Source: Neocallimastix lanati (nom. inval.) (lineage: Eukaryota > Neocallimastigomycota > Neocallimastigomycetes > Neocallimastigales > Neocallimastigaceae). Taken from it: DNA of 64,000 nucleotides. Positions 1 through 15,100 of the stretch are shown piece after piece. Under the pieces are notes generated by a model. The model saw only the letters and a list, made by a program, of their open reading frames with translations. It had not been told where the DNA came from and searched no databases. The position numbers and the translations under genes are program-made. The stretch covers positions 396,501 to 460,500 of the forward strand of contig JACVTC010000018.1 of assembly GCA_016946835.1 (NCBI GenBank). The letters are read 5' to 3'. The number at the start of each line of letters is the position of its first letter. Positions within the stretch are counted from its first letter, which is position 1.

Positions 1-10
1 ATAAAAGAAA

Positions 11-170
11 ATGGTTAATTTTAAATATTTAAGGTAAACTACTGTTATATTTAAAAAATTCATCAGTAATATTAGTTAATCTTTATTATTAATTTTTTCT
101 ATTACTTTATTTAATTATAATATCAGTCTACCGTTATTGGTGGGCTTACTATATGGAGGAACTGCTTTAG
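11..170 (+). other. G1 signal peptide, split over two micro-exons
   Basis: The ATG at 11 opens a 23-nt exon ending at a GTAAAC donor. The next exon (127-170) follows an ATCAG acceptor. The junction is phase 2 and gives a basic start (K at residue 5) followed by a hydrophobic core rich in Leu and Val, then G-G-T-A-L-G-A-G-T-C. This fits a Sec signal peptide cleaved near residue 22-24. Only 10 nt of upstream sequence are in the window, so no promoter can be described. Confidence 0.75.
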
Positions 171-3100
171 GTATTTTATATGTGAATTAAGAAAATATTT
201 TTTTTCAGATAGTATTAAATATTTTACATATTATTAATTAATATAGGTGCAGGTACATGTGAATTTGTGGATGATAATGGTACTCCAAAAGCGGATCCAA
301 CTTGTTAGTATTTTATAATATAATTTAAATCTAAAATTACTAGTAATTAATGATTAATTTTATTTTTTAATATAGGTACAGCAACTAATGACGGCTATCA
401 TTATGTAGAAACAGACGCAACTAACCATGAAGGCTATATCGCAGAATATAAATATGATAATAATCATGATAATGGAATTGCAAAAACGGATACAGGTTTT
501 TATAAATTAAAATCAGGAAAATATGCTTCATGTGCAAAAAATATATGTAAAGTACTAGAAACACCCACAGTATCATGTACAAAGGAAAACATTGGTAAAC
601 TTGTGAACGATAGCACTAATGGTATTTCCCTTTGTCTTGCTGAATATGAAGTCAGTGGTGGAACTAAAAAATATCCAACATTGAAGTTTGCTGATAATAC
701 TACACCTCCTGCTTATTTCTTAGTACAACACAAGAGTAATACGATCTTTAATTTGGATGTATCCAAAAATTATTATGTAGTAGAACCGACAAAGGAAACA
801 ATTCTTTTGAATACTGTTTATGGTTCCACTGGTAAAAATAAAATTATTCTGAACTTAATTAAGTAATTAAATAATATTTTAGAATTGGTTAATAATATTA
901 TTATAAATTTATAGGTTATGACTGTGCGAAGGCTAGTACTAGTAAAATCGTTGGTAGAATAGAAGATCTCTGTAGCGCAGACGACAGTACAGGAAAATAT
1001 TTTGAATGTGTAAATGGTGAATGTTTATCCTATAAACAGGATAAACCAGATGTACAAGAGTCTAATGGCGAAATTTGTAAATATAATAGTTCAAGCGATA
1101 AATACGAAGGAAATTGTAGTACAAGTAACTACTACGTAATTGATAATAACAAAAATATTGTAATAACTACTCAAAGTGGTACAATAATTAAATTAACTGG
1201 AAGTAATGGAGTATATGCTAAAGATACAGCTTCAATAACCCCTGTTAGATATAATCTTAATGCTGATGTGTCTACCAAAGAAACGTATCCATTAATTGAT
1301 TGTGGCAGTACCCCTTCTGCAACATGTAAATTAATGGCTGTAGATGCACCAGGTTATTATTTGAATTCATCTGAATCCCAAACAGGTATAGAGTGTACAT
1401 CAAAGACAACTTGTAGTACCTATAGTACTGCAAGTTGTACCAGTATTGGTAAATTTTCATTATCAGAAAATAAATTCTGTGAAAGTGCTACTGGAGTATT
1501 ATTTAATGTAGATAAAGAATTCTTAATTACAGTTGAAAGTGGAAATTTCCCAGGGGTTACCACTAAGAGTAATATAGCGGTTAAATTAGATAAGACCAAT
1601 AGAACAATAAAATTGGTTGAAAAGAGTTCGACATGTATTAGTGATAATGATATAGTAAAGAAGGAGAATGGTAAATTCTACTACTGTACAAACAATGTTG
1701 AAATTGAAATGAAAGATAACGGTGCCGTATTTGTAAATAAAAATTCATCAAATAAATATCAATTGGTTAAAATTAAAGCTATTGGTATTGAAGTTTTAAC
1801 TGAAGAAAATTTATACGAAGCAAATAAAAATAGTAAGTGTTATTTTCCATAGAAAGAATTAAAATTTTTAGAAATTTTAATAATTTATTTATTTGAATTT
1901 TTATTTATTACTAATATTTAATTTAATCCCATTTTAAATATTAGATGAGGGATACTATGTTGACAGAAGTACTGGAGCAAATGGTATTGTTTATTGTACA
2001 AAAAAACAAGTAGCTGATGGTCAAGCTGATCCAGATCAATTTGAATGTACCACAAAATCTTTTGTTGAAAATGATGTATTTGTGAATAAGGAAGTAAAAT
2101 TCCCCATTAATAAAATTGAACATAACGCAAAGCTTATTCACTGCACAGGTGGTAAATGTGAGGTGAAGGAAGATAAATTTGGTAAAGGATTATTCTTTAC
2201 TAATTCATTAAAAGGTTTAATAGAGTGTTCTGAAAGTTTGGATTGTGAAGCAAAAGATCCAAAGGAAGAAAATAATAAACCTACAGTTGGTAATTATATA
2301 AATGGAATTAAAAATCGTTCTTTAATTGTATGTAAAAGTGAAAAGTATACCGAAGAAGGTACTGAAAAAGAAGCAGTTTACTGTGAAACTAAACAAGCTG
2401 AAAAAAGTGGCTATTATCTTGAATTTAACAAAAACCTTATAATTTGTGGGGAGGATAAATGTGTATCCAAAGCTCCTGCTGATATTTTCGAAGATGAAGA
2501 CGAGATAAAGATAAATACATACTTGAACAGCGAAGATTCCGATGATAAAATTATTGAATGTACAGAACAAGAATGTAACAAAATTGAAAAACCAAATAAC
2601 TACTTTGTAGATGATAGTCAAAAAGCTTTGGTGTTAATCAAATGTGATTCTACAGCTAAAACTTGTAAGAAAGTTTCTCTTGAAAGTTCTGGAAATATCT
2701 ATCGTGGTGTTTTCATTTCTAATAACGGAAAGAGATTGATTAAGTGTGAACAAACTTCATGTAAAATTATTAAGGATAGTGATGTAGACGATAATAAAAA
2801 AGAAAACAAATATTATTTGAACGGTGAAACAGGAACTAATGTTAAACCTTTAATTCATGGAAATCAACCAGAAACCCCCGCATCAAGAAAAAGAGAAGCT
2901 GAAGCAGCTAAATGGGAATTGAAAGAAGCTGATGTAAATGGAATATACATAAATGAAAATAAAGAAGGCATTGCACTTCTGAAATATCCTGTAATATACT
3001 GTACAGGAAAGTATGCATGTAATGAAATTGAAGATGACGATGAAAACGCGAAATTTATGGTTCTTAAAGATAATCAAAAAAGTCAATATATATCAGTGAA

Positions 3101-6100
3101 AAAGAATGACTTTTTAGATTTTCCAACATATACTGATTCAAGCGTTGCTTATATTGTTGATAAAAACACTTCAAAAATTTTAGATGAACCAAACGGAAAT
3201 AATAAAGTGGTAGTATGTGAATATAAAGAAAATGTCTGGAAATGTTCTGTACCTACTACTTTAAGTAATTATTATGTCAATCCAACGATACCAGATGATG
3301 ATCCTGCTAATTTTGGCGATAAAAATTTATTGATTACAAGTAGTAATACAATTTCCGAAATAATAAAACAAAATGATCTTACAAATGGCAAAAACGGATA
3401 TTATATAAATTCTTCTAGTGAAGCATTAGAATGTAGTACAAGCGGCTGTGAAAAGTACTCACAACCTCAAGAGGATACGTGGTGTTCAGAATTAGCACAT
3501 GCTGGTACAATAAAAGAGAATACAATATGTACTGTACCTGATGGAAGTAATCCAAAAAAGGCTACTTTAACTCAAACAACTACTAGATATATTATAGGAA
3601 CAGAAATGAAATATGTTGATAATAAAAAGGTACTTCCCGTTGTTTTTACCGAAGATACTTACTATCTCATTAATAATGGAAATTATGGTAAAGTCATTGC
3701 TACTTCTAATCAAACAGGAAAAGTGTACAAATGTTCAAGTACTGGATGTAGCGAAGAAGCTGGTGCTGGAAAAACATATCCAAATTCTGATCTTAATACC
3801 AAAAGTTACGCTACTATTAGCTGTGATAAAGATAATAATTGTAAATATTCTAATACAGTGAATACTTCCAGTAATGTATATTGCATTAGTAGTACCTATA
3901 AGCTTTTATCATGTAAAGACAATTGTGACCCTAGTGGTTGTACAGAAATTGTTAATAAAGTAGGATACTATCTTCCATATGAAAAGAATTACTTGATTGA
4001 TTGTAATCAAAGTTCCTGTAGCGAGAAAAAAACAAATATTTATGAAGGATATTATAAGAGTGAAGACTTGACTAACCAATTAATTCGTTGTGATAAATCT
4101 GTTGGTGAAATAAGATGTAGTTATGCCACACCTAATGATGGTTACTACATCCAAACTGGATTAAATCTTATATCCTGTAAAAATAATGTTTGTAATAAAA
4201 AAGAATTTGGAAAAGATATACGTTATAAATGGTTCCCAAGTGGTGATTCTGAAAATTTACTTATAAATTGTCCTAAGACTGGTGATGCTTCCAATAGTTG
4301 TGTCGGATACGCAAAACCAAAAGAAGGATTTTATTACATTAAAGAAGATAATTATATGATTAATTGTAAGAAAAATAAAAATGACATAATGGAATGTAGT
4401 AAATACAACCCACCATATGAAGGTTACTTTATTACTGGAATGAGTGAAGATTATTTAATAAAATATAAAAGTAACCAAATAAATGACAGCACAGGGCTGA
4501 TTATTGATAATACCATTAAATATTACATAAATGGTGAAAATGGAAAATTATTAAAATGTAAAAATATTCTTTGTGAAAAAGAGGATACTGTTAGTGATTG
4601 GTATATACAAACTAGTGAAAAAGTAATTAATTGTATTGATAATAAATGCGCTGAGTATTATACAAATAGTTTAAGAGAAGGATATTATTTAAATGGGGCA
4701 GATGATAAATTAAAAAACCCAATATTAGAGAATTATAAAGATACTAGTGATAAACTTAAATTTAAAGAAATATCTGTAGAAAATATTAAAAATGGATGGT
4801 ATGTTAGTGCTGATGGAAGTATTATTCAATGTATAAAGAGTGGAAATATGGGATCATGTACAAAAGTGCAATTTGAAAATAGTTGTTCAACGAATAGTGC
4901 CAAATATATGTTAAAAGATGGTGTGATAACATGGTGTGTAAATGATAACGTAAAACTTGATCCAGAAATGAAAAAAGCTAAAAAGATTATTATTCCAATT
5001 AAAAATGCAAACACCATTCCATGGATAAAAGAGGTTACTGGATCTAATAAGTTTGCTGTCTTTGAAATTGATGCAGCAAATATGATTACACAAGTTAAAA
5101 TAGACGGTTACTATTATGATTCTGACAGTAATAAGCTCTATTTCTGTACTGGTTGGGGATATGGACTATGTGAAGAAGCTTCTGTGACAGGTGGTTATTA
5201 TCTAGATTACACTAATAAACAATACTATAGATGCAATAAGAATGATGAAAAATTGTGTCTTACTATTAAATTTAATGAAGAAGATGCAAGCAAAAATGTG
5301 AATTGTAATCCTAATAATAATATTTATAATGTTGTAATGGATGGACCTGTCTGGATAGATGTAGACGGACAACATCAGTTGGATGATAATACTAAAAAAT
5401 TTAAATTTAAATTATGTAACAAAGGTGAAATAGGTATTGAGGATATAGGGGAGGTTAATATTAATTATGTTTACTCAATTCCAAATATGAAATTCCCATC
5501 TGCAAGTACAAATTACAGATATATTATGGTAGATATTAGTAAATACAAAGTAACATTTAAGGATTACATTAAAGAAGTTGAAGAATGTCCAGGAGTTGCT
5601 ACTAACAATGATAGTGATAAAGATGTTGTTTGTTTAAAGGATAAAAGTGTATTACTTAGTAAGAAAACTTTAACAGCTGATTCCGATCTTCAGAAAGGAT
5701 CAAACATTCAAATTAATAATAAAAGTGTTAAAAAAGAAATCGTATATGATTATGATACAAGAAATGGTTACTTTATATATAAATATATTTCTAATAAAAA
5801 TGAATTAAGTAAAGTTTATATTAAAATTAATGAAAACAGTAAGTATGAGTGTGAAATTGGCAGTGCTTGTATTATTAAAGATGCAGGAGAACCACCTATT
5901 TTAGGTTATGAATTAGTAAATGGTATTATAAGAATGAAGACAGCAGATGGAAGTTACAAGGAAGTTACAACTCAAATTATGGATGGTTACTACTATAATA
6001 GTGATAAAGGAGAGTTGTATTACTGCATCAATGGAAAATGTGAAATTAATGAAGATCCTACAATACAATATAACAATGGAAAATTAACAATTAATGGAGA

Positions 6101-9100
6101 GCCTAGTACTGGTTTATATAATCAATATATATTAAGTTCCAATGAAAATAATAGTAAAAGAGATATTTATGATGGTACAAATTACTACATTATGAATGAA
6201 TTATCAACTGTAAGATATAGTAAAGTTAAAAATAATGAAAGAACAAATATCTTTATTGACAAAGATAATAAAATGATTTCTAATGAAATTTCTCCACAAA
6301 ATGTTGAAGGCTATACATGTGAAAATGGAAAATGTTATCAAATTGATAAACAAGGAAATAAGAAGTATTTCTTAAATTCAAAACAAACAGGTAAAAAGGA
6401 AAATGCTATAGCTGTATGTGGAGGTGGAAAATGTGAATTTATTAATGCTAATGAAGGATTACTATTTGAAAATTATGCAGCTACTGGTAATAATGATGCA
6501 CTCATTAAATGCACGGCTGAAAAATGTGAAGCAAGTGCTGCCATAAATGCTGGAGGTATACCAAATTGTAAGAAAGACGAAGTAGGTATTATAAAAAGTG
6601 ATAAAAATAATAGTTGTATAACTGAAAATAATGAAGAATTACAAGAAAAACAAAGTTGTATAAGTAATGGGAAAATATATACATTTGAAGATGGAGAATG
6701 TGAACCCCTTACTGATAATAATATAAAATTATTTGATGCTACTTTCAGGAAATTAGATACCAGTAAAGTAAATGAAAAACATTATGGAGCATCATTATAT
6801 GATTGTAGTATTAGCAGTAAATGTTATCTTACCTATGGTTACGTTATTGGTGGTGAAGGATACTCAAAATGTAGTACTATTGGATGTGAATACTATAATA
6901 AAAGTACTCTAAAAAGTAAATGTGAAGTTGCAGGAGAAGGTGCTCTAATCAATGAAGATAACACTATAAAGGTTTGTAGTTCCGAAGATAATTCGAGTGA
7001 CGGTTATTATCCAGTAACTATTAATCTTAAAAATACATTCCCTGAAGCAGAATTTAGAAATAAAATCTTAGTGAATGTTAGTGATAGTGGTAAAATTGTA
7101 ACTATGGTTATTACTGATGGTTACCTACTATTATCTTCATCAAATGCTGTAATAACAAACAATAGTAGTGGAGGTGCTGATGGAAATGTATTATACAAAT
7201 GTAATAAGGATTCCAAACGTTGTGAATTTGTTGAAAGTCCAAATTACGGTTACTACAGATCGGAAAGATATGATAATATAATTGAATGTAAAAATAATAA
7301 TGATGAAACTAAATGTATTATGACCGATAAAAATAACAAGGATGAATTTGTTGTATATAATTCTATAAAAATTGGATTTAGTAAAAGCACAACAAATAAT
7401 TATTATTCAGTTGAAAGTAATTTCCCAGGATATGAGAGTATATCAGTTATTGCAGAAGCAACAAAATATAGTATAAATATCTTGAAAACTGATAACTATG
7501 TTTTAATTAACACAGAAGAAAAAAGATTAGCAAATAAATCTGACAGCTTAAATACTTTATACACCTGTAATTCAAGTATTGGAAAGTGCTGAATTAAAAT
7601 ATGGCAAGTGGTGAAACTATCTCTGATGGTTGGTACGTTAGTGGTCAATCTGATTATAAAGCCATAAAATGTATATCTGGAAGTTGTGTAGTTGTTGATG
7701 TGAATAGTGGATGTAAGGGCGAAGGTGATTTTATCTACAATAATAATCAATATATATTCTGTGGAAAAACTAAGGCTCAAATAAAAATAAGCAGAGGAAG
7801 CTGGAAAGTTTTCTCAATATTCATTAAATAATATATTCCCTAACGGTAAAAAATTATGCTGTAGTTTATGCTAATTATGTTAGTTGGTATAGGTTATATT
7901 GATGAAGAAAATCCAAAAATTAATAAGGGATTACCACAATGTAAGTAGTGGATGCAAGATCAGTAATAAGGTAATTCCAGAAAATGAATACTGTATCTAC
8001 AATAATAAGATATATAAATATTACAAGATCAAGGACGAGGATACCAATCCAACTTGTGAACAACAATTTACGACTGGTGTTAATGTGGAAATATTTAAAG
8101 GAAGTATTCTAGCAAATACTGTCGATAACGCTAAAGGAGAAGGAAATCAAATGTATTATTGTAAGAATGGAGAATGTAGTATTGTATCAGGTTATAAGAA
8201 TGTAGCCGGAAGCTATATTTTATGTGACTATGCCAAGTGTACAGACTCTACTGGAAGTAAGATTGGACAGGTAAATGGAAGTAGCATTAAAGTTGCAGGT
8301 GGAAGTAGTCTTGCTATTGAAGATGATAAGTATTATTTAATTTCTGGTGATCATAAATTCCCTGGTGCAGAAACACTTGATTCCTTCCTTGTTGAGGTAA
8401 ATAGTAATTATGTAGTTCAATTCAAGGGTGAAGGATATTACTTAATTAGCAGTTCTAATGAAATGTTAATTACAGATCCAAAAGAAAGCACAGATTCAAA
8501 TGATAGTGACGAAGATAATAAATTATATTACTGTAATTCGTCCAAAATTTGCAAATTACTTGAAAGTAATGAAATAGGTAATGGATTCTATATCAATTCA
8601 GGAGTTAACAACGACCTTAAATATAGAAAAAGTATTATTAATTGTAACAATGGAAATTGTGTAATAGCTAATGAAGAAAGTATTTTATTCCAATCTCCAA
8701 CAAGTAATAAGTGTTCCGAAGAGCAAATTGGAAAGTTGGTCAGAATAACAAATACTAGTGGTACATTCCAAGAATATAAAATGTGTGTTAAAAAAGGATC
8801 TGCTCCAGAAGAAATTAAGAAAACAGATGATAGCTCAAAGTTCTTTGTTATTACATTATCAAAGGGATCATCATTTGGCAGTATTTCAGTAACTGAAGAT
8901 GATAAGAGTTTAATTATTGAAGAAAAGAAAGATTATATTAAACAATATAATGGAGAAGGTTATATATTATTGGGAAGTAACGGAGAAATATTGTCGAGTT
9001 TAGGTAATGCAAATGGAAGTCTTTATGAATGTAAAAATTCAGGTGATGATGGTGTGAAATGTGAATCTGTGACGACACCCAAGTAATGGTTGGTATTTCA

Positions 9101-12100
9101 ATAATGTATTTGGTGATAAGCGTTATATCAAATACGATACTACAAGTAAATTTGAAATTCTTATTGCGAAGGAAGCTGTTAAATGTGATAGTACTGGAAC
9201 TTTAATTTATAACGAAGGATTTAAACTATGTCATACATTAAATAAAGTTATAGATATTGGTAAGGATAAAGTAGACGCTATTACTAATATTGCTGTTGCT
9301 TCTAATTTCCCAGGTATCAGTGTAGATGGAATGGATGTATTATTGAGTGTTAAATCTAATGCCGTCTATCAACTGAAGATGAAAACAAACGTTGTTGTGA
9401 GAGAAGATAATATAATTGATGATAAAAATGCAGGAACGTTATACCAATGTGAAGAAAGTGGTGAATGTAAGAGAAATGAAATTCCAAATGATAACTATTA
9501 TTTGAAAACAGATAATGATAAAAATGTCGTAGAATTAGTTTATTGTGAATACAGAAATTGTCACACTATTAATGACGAATATACATTTAATGGAAAGCAT
9601 GGAGTAAATGAAGGTTTCAGAGTAGGATCTTCAAGAAATTATCCATTAATACAATGCATATTACCAGAAAAGAAAAAGGAAGGAGATGAAGGAGGATATG
9701 ATATTAAAGGATTACCAATTTGTAAGGAAAGAGAGTTAAAGGAAGGATGGTACTTAAATGCAGAAAATCCTGGAAAGCTTATTAAATGTACAAAAGAATC
9801 TGGATGTTATGAAGTTAATGGTGAAATTAATAGTGGTTGGTATTTAAATGCTGCCGTAAACTATAAAACAGATTATAAGAAGATTACTGATAAAGAAATA
9901 TTACCAATTATTCAATGTACATCCAATAATTGTGTATTATACGAGGAAGCAATTGACACCTCATGTACAAATGACAAAGTTGGTAATATTGCATTTATTG
10001 GTGGTAAATATAAATTATGTACTGGAGGAACAGCAGGTGTTGAATTAACTTCAAACACTATTGATGTCATTAATAATAATTTGTTACCTGAAGCTAGTGT
10101 TGGATATATTGCGGTATCCATTAGTGATTCAAGAGCAATAGTAGCACCAAATGGATACTACTTGAAGGGAAATAATGCAATGTATGATTGCAGAAGTGGA
10201 AGTTGTTCTATAATTAATAGTGATGATAAAAATGGTGTTCATCTTTATGAAAATGTTAAAGGTGTATTAATGGTTGGAAAATGCTCTAATAGTGTATGTA
10301 ATGAATGGAAAGCAGTGACTCAAGAAGGAAACTATGTTTTAAATGCTTCTGAAAAATTAGTAACTCAGAAGGATGAACAAGTTAGTACAATTTATGAATG
10401 TATTAAGGTTGGTACAACAATGAAATGTAAGGATATGAAAAATGTAATTGGAATTAGAGGAGGTTATTACTTGTCAAAATTAAATATTAATAATGTTTCC
10501 ACAAATGTTGTATATAATTGTGATGAATCTAATTGTAGTTTATTAACGTATGAAGAACTTCCAAAGTGTACCTTATTATACTATGAAACAAATACCTGTT
10601 ACATTAGTTATAAGGACGAACCAGACACTGAAACTTACAGTGATTATAGAAATGAACCAATAATTAGCCCAGGTAATATTTGTGTTAGTGGTAATAATGT
10701 CTATTTCGCATTCAAAGAAATAAATACTGGTATAGACGAACCAAATTGTTTATCCTTAACAAGTAGTGCAAATGTTGAAAACTACTACTATATTGATGGA
10801 TTTGTCTACTCTGCTAATAAATATTATTCTAGAAATATTCGTAATTACAGAAAATTAGTAAGTTCTTTAGATAATACTGTATTAATTGGAAGAACTAATG
10901 AAGACAGTTCAATTTGGAAAGAAGATAATAATTATATGGTAAAATGTAATGGAAAGGTATGTACCAAGGATAATAATGAAATTCCACTTTGTACCTACGA
11001 ATACAGTACAGGAAAATGTAAGTCACAAAAATCATTAGCCTCCGGACAACTGTGCTATTCTGCTGAAGATAATACATATATTATTGTTGATAAATCATCA
11101 CTTGCCTGTATTAATTATAAGAATGGTTGGGGCTATTCAAATGAAAATGTGAATATATATAATTATCAAAAAGGAATTGCTGAGAAATATGTAGATATTT
11201 ATATACCAATTGATGGTACAATGTATAAGATTAATTATAATAATGAAATATATATTATGGATGAAGGTGTATATATTATTGATAATGCTAATAAGTTAGT
11301 TAATGTTATTGTAGGAAAAACATTAGATATATCTGTTAATTCTAAATTCAAAATGTACGTATGTACAAAAGCTGGTTGTAACATTAAAAATACTTGTGGA
11401 GGAGGATTATCAGATGAATATATCTTATATAATAGTAGAATCCTTAAATGTGACGCAAAGAAAAACACTATTAGCTTTGTTGAAAATGGAAATGGATATT
11501 ACTTAAATGGACCATGGGAAAACGTTATGAAATGTACTAATGGATATTGTAACATGAAGAATGAAGAAGAAGCATTAGAAGGTTATTATATAGACTCTGG
11601 TAATTATGAGAACATAATAAAATGTACTCGTGAAAATGAAAAGTATAAATGTGTTACTGAACCAGCCGTTCTTTGTAATTACAAGTATGATTCTTCAAAA
11701 GATATTACTCTCTGTAAGTCTAAAGTTAATTTAAAAAGAAATAGCTATTGTCTCAATATTGTAAAAGATAGCACAGGAAAGGTTACTCAGAAGCCAGTAA
11801 TGCTTTATGTTGAGAACTTTATAAAAGCTAAGGATACTGGAGTATGTATAGAAAATTATGGAAGTAGTGATATCTACTATCACTACAGAAAATCAAAATT
11901 CCTTGAAAGACCAGAAAAAGAGGAAATAATTAAATTGACCAATGATGCAATAGTGAAGTTATATGAAAAAGAACTTGGTTACTACATTATATCTACTGAT
12001 ACAAGAACTGGTGTAACTGTTGATACTGACTTAAATAAGTCGAGAGCTTATGAATGCACTAAGACTGGTTGTGTTGAAGTGAAAGAACCTGTAGATCAAC

Positions 12101-15100
12101 GTATCTATATTAATAAAGCTTCCAGTGAAAAAATGATTCGTTATCTTGAAAAGTCAAGAAGTTGGGAAGTTATTAAACATTACTGTAAAAAGAATATTGT
12201 TAATACTGAGCAATGTACATTATCATCTGTAATTTTAGAAAATGATATTCTATACACTATAAATAATGATAATATTAAGTTCAAATATGCCAAAACAGAT
12301 ATTAAAACCAACAATGTTGTTTTAGATAATGAAAGAAGTGTAGATGTAAAGAAAAATAAATATTTATATATTGATAATAGTAAAGATGGAAGAGTATATA
12401 TATTTGATGATAGTGAACAATACTTTGAAGTAGTCTCTGATCCAGGATATTACATATTTAAGAATTCAATTTATAACATGGATCCATACAGAAGTACAGT
12501 CAATGTTACTAGTCTTTATGATGTTAGAGTATTATATAAAAACAATGATAGTATCGATGATTGGAGAGTATTACCAGGAGGAGTAAGATCAATTTATAGT
12601 GGTAATGGTGATGGATATATATTAAACAAAGCAGATATGAAAAAAGAAGGTCTTGCTATTCAAATTATGAATGTTCCAGAAAAGTATACAGTTGAAGAAG
12701 AGCAAAATACAAAAAGAAAGAGAGATGATGATGATGGAACAAAGATAAAAATGAAATCTGTTATTAACAAATGCACAAGTATCCGTAAGAATTCATGCCA
12801 AAATACAAGAGATAAACAAACAATTAAAGCTGGTGAAATTTGTGTTGTTGTGGAAGGTGATTATAAGGGACTCTATTTGGCAATTGATGATATTGAAAAG
12901 AGTAGTTCAAGTTCAAAAATAAACTGTATAAGATATGATGATGATAAAAGCATTTATTATGATGACGATGACTATAGAAGTACATATAGTTTCCTTGGAA
13001 ATAACCCAATTTTATTTGCTGGAATGTATCATTCTAAATTATTAGCAAAGGTCAGTAAGAACTACATTACATTATTTGATGACAGATATGATGGATATTA
13101 TATTATAGATAACACCGAGAAAAAATTAATAACATCTACTAATGGAGTCCAAGCTACTGCTTATAAATGTGGTAATGTATATGACGTGTATACGACGGAT
13201 GATAATGGACATACTAAAGGAGAGAAAATAGAAGGATCTGATCGTTATGAATGTAATACTGTTGCAGCAGGATCAACTAATAAGTATTATTATGATAGTA
13301 AAGGAAATAATGTATTATTTAAGGGTGGTAAATGGAATGTTGAAAATAAGAAGGGATATTATTATTTCTATAATGAGGATAGGTTATCTGCTACTATTAA
13401 TAAAACAAAGAAGGATAATGTAAGTGTAGAAACACCTGATGACATTGTTTATGCTTATTATAGTGGTAATGATGGTTACTACATTAGTAGTTCAAACTTG
13501 GATAGTAGTAAAGTGATTATTGTTAATAAAGACAACGGAAAAAGAGAAATTGTAATGAATTATAATAAATGTGTTATAACTGGAAATCAATGTAAGCCAG
13601 AAAAGAATGATATGGTATTCTCTACAGGCGATGTATGCTACTCTGGAGGTAAATTGTATGTTGTTGAAGTGCAAGAAGGAGAAACCAGTGATTCCAGCAA
13701 AACTATGTGCTACTCTGGAAGTACTACTACAATTAAATACAGATTGGTAGATGATGAGTTATATAGACTTGATGGTACTTCTGTACAAATCCTAACTAAA
13801 GGTATATATGTATTGAACAGTAGTTGGGAGGAATACAGTACAACTTATCCGGAAATTCCACCTATTGTTATTGATTGTGATACTAGTGATTGTGCTAAGG
13901 TGGAAGGTTTAGATATTGATCAAGATGTCATTATTAATGCTGCTGGTACCGGTGTTAACAGAATAATGAAATATTATCCAGAAACTAATAAATTTATTAA
14001 TATAAATAAGGAAGGTTACTACTTCTTTAACAGTGAAGGTTATATAGACGAATCTTCCTATTTCAGTAATGCCTATTACTTAACTAGTAATGGTGAATTG
14101 AAATTGGTCGGTAAATGTAAAAATGATAATGAAAACTATTGTCTCTATGATACCAATTATGAAAATGCTGTAAAATTTGACTACACATTGGATAATATAT
14201 ACATAAATAGTGTAAAGGAAGGAACATTTATTCGTTATGGTTCCATGTACTTAGATGAAAGTATTTCTTATGATGCCACAAACGAAAAAATTGTATACAA
14301 TACTTTCTCTGGAAATGAAAATGGAGAAAATGTCTTTGTGTTCATTAATGGAGAATTATTCAAGATCCATCCACAATACATGGAAGCTGTTGGAAAGGGT
14401 CTTTATGTATTACAGGGATCTTCACCATTTATTAATACTGAATGGACTGAAATTACCTCGGATGAAGAATTATGTTACTACACAGGTAGCTATTGTGATA
14501 GTAATATTATTAATGAATTTAAGGAACAACAATACTCTATTAACAGTGCTACACAGAAGACTAGTATTGTTGAATACGACAATGAAAACCAAAAATGGAG
14601 AATGGTTACTGAAGATGGAATTTACTTCTTCTTTGAGGATGGTTATTCCATTACTGAAAGTAATCGTAGAATTTGGAAGGTCTATGAAATCGTTGATGGA
14701 GAAGTTATTGACATTACTGAATCTGAAAATAGAATTGGATACTATAAGTATGATGAATTAATGATCGAAAGCAATAATACTGATGGTTGGGAAGATGCCG
14801 TTAAGATTAGCAATAATGTTGATGTGAATGAGAGAAGAATGTGTAGCACCTATGAATTGGATGAAACAATTGATGACACGAAATTATGTTATGATGATGA
14901 ATTAGGTCTCTGCATTCCAAAGAGTGAACTAAGCAATGATACCATTGACAGTATAAACTGTATCTTTAGTTATGATCAAACGGAATATTACTTCCTTGTT
15001 GGAGAGAAGTTGTATAGTATTAGTGGACAAGCCTTTAAGAATATAAAGAAGAATGGACTTTACGTTGTTGGAAAGAATAACAAGGTTTATGGAAGTTCAT

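Noticed and set aside
14255-14761. Plus-strand 168-codon frame inside G1 in another phase
   Set aside because: It overlaps the uninterrupted G1 frame and lacks Cys/GYY repeats.
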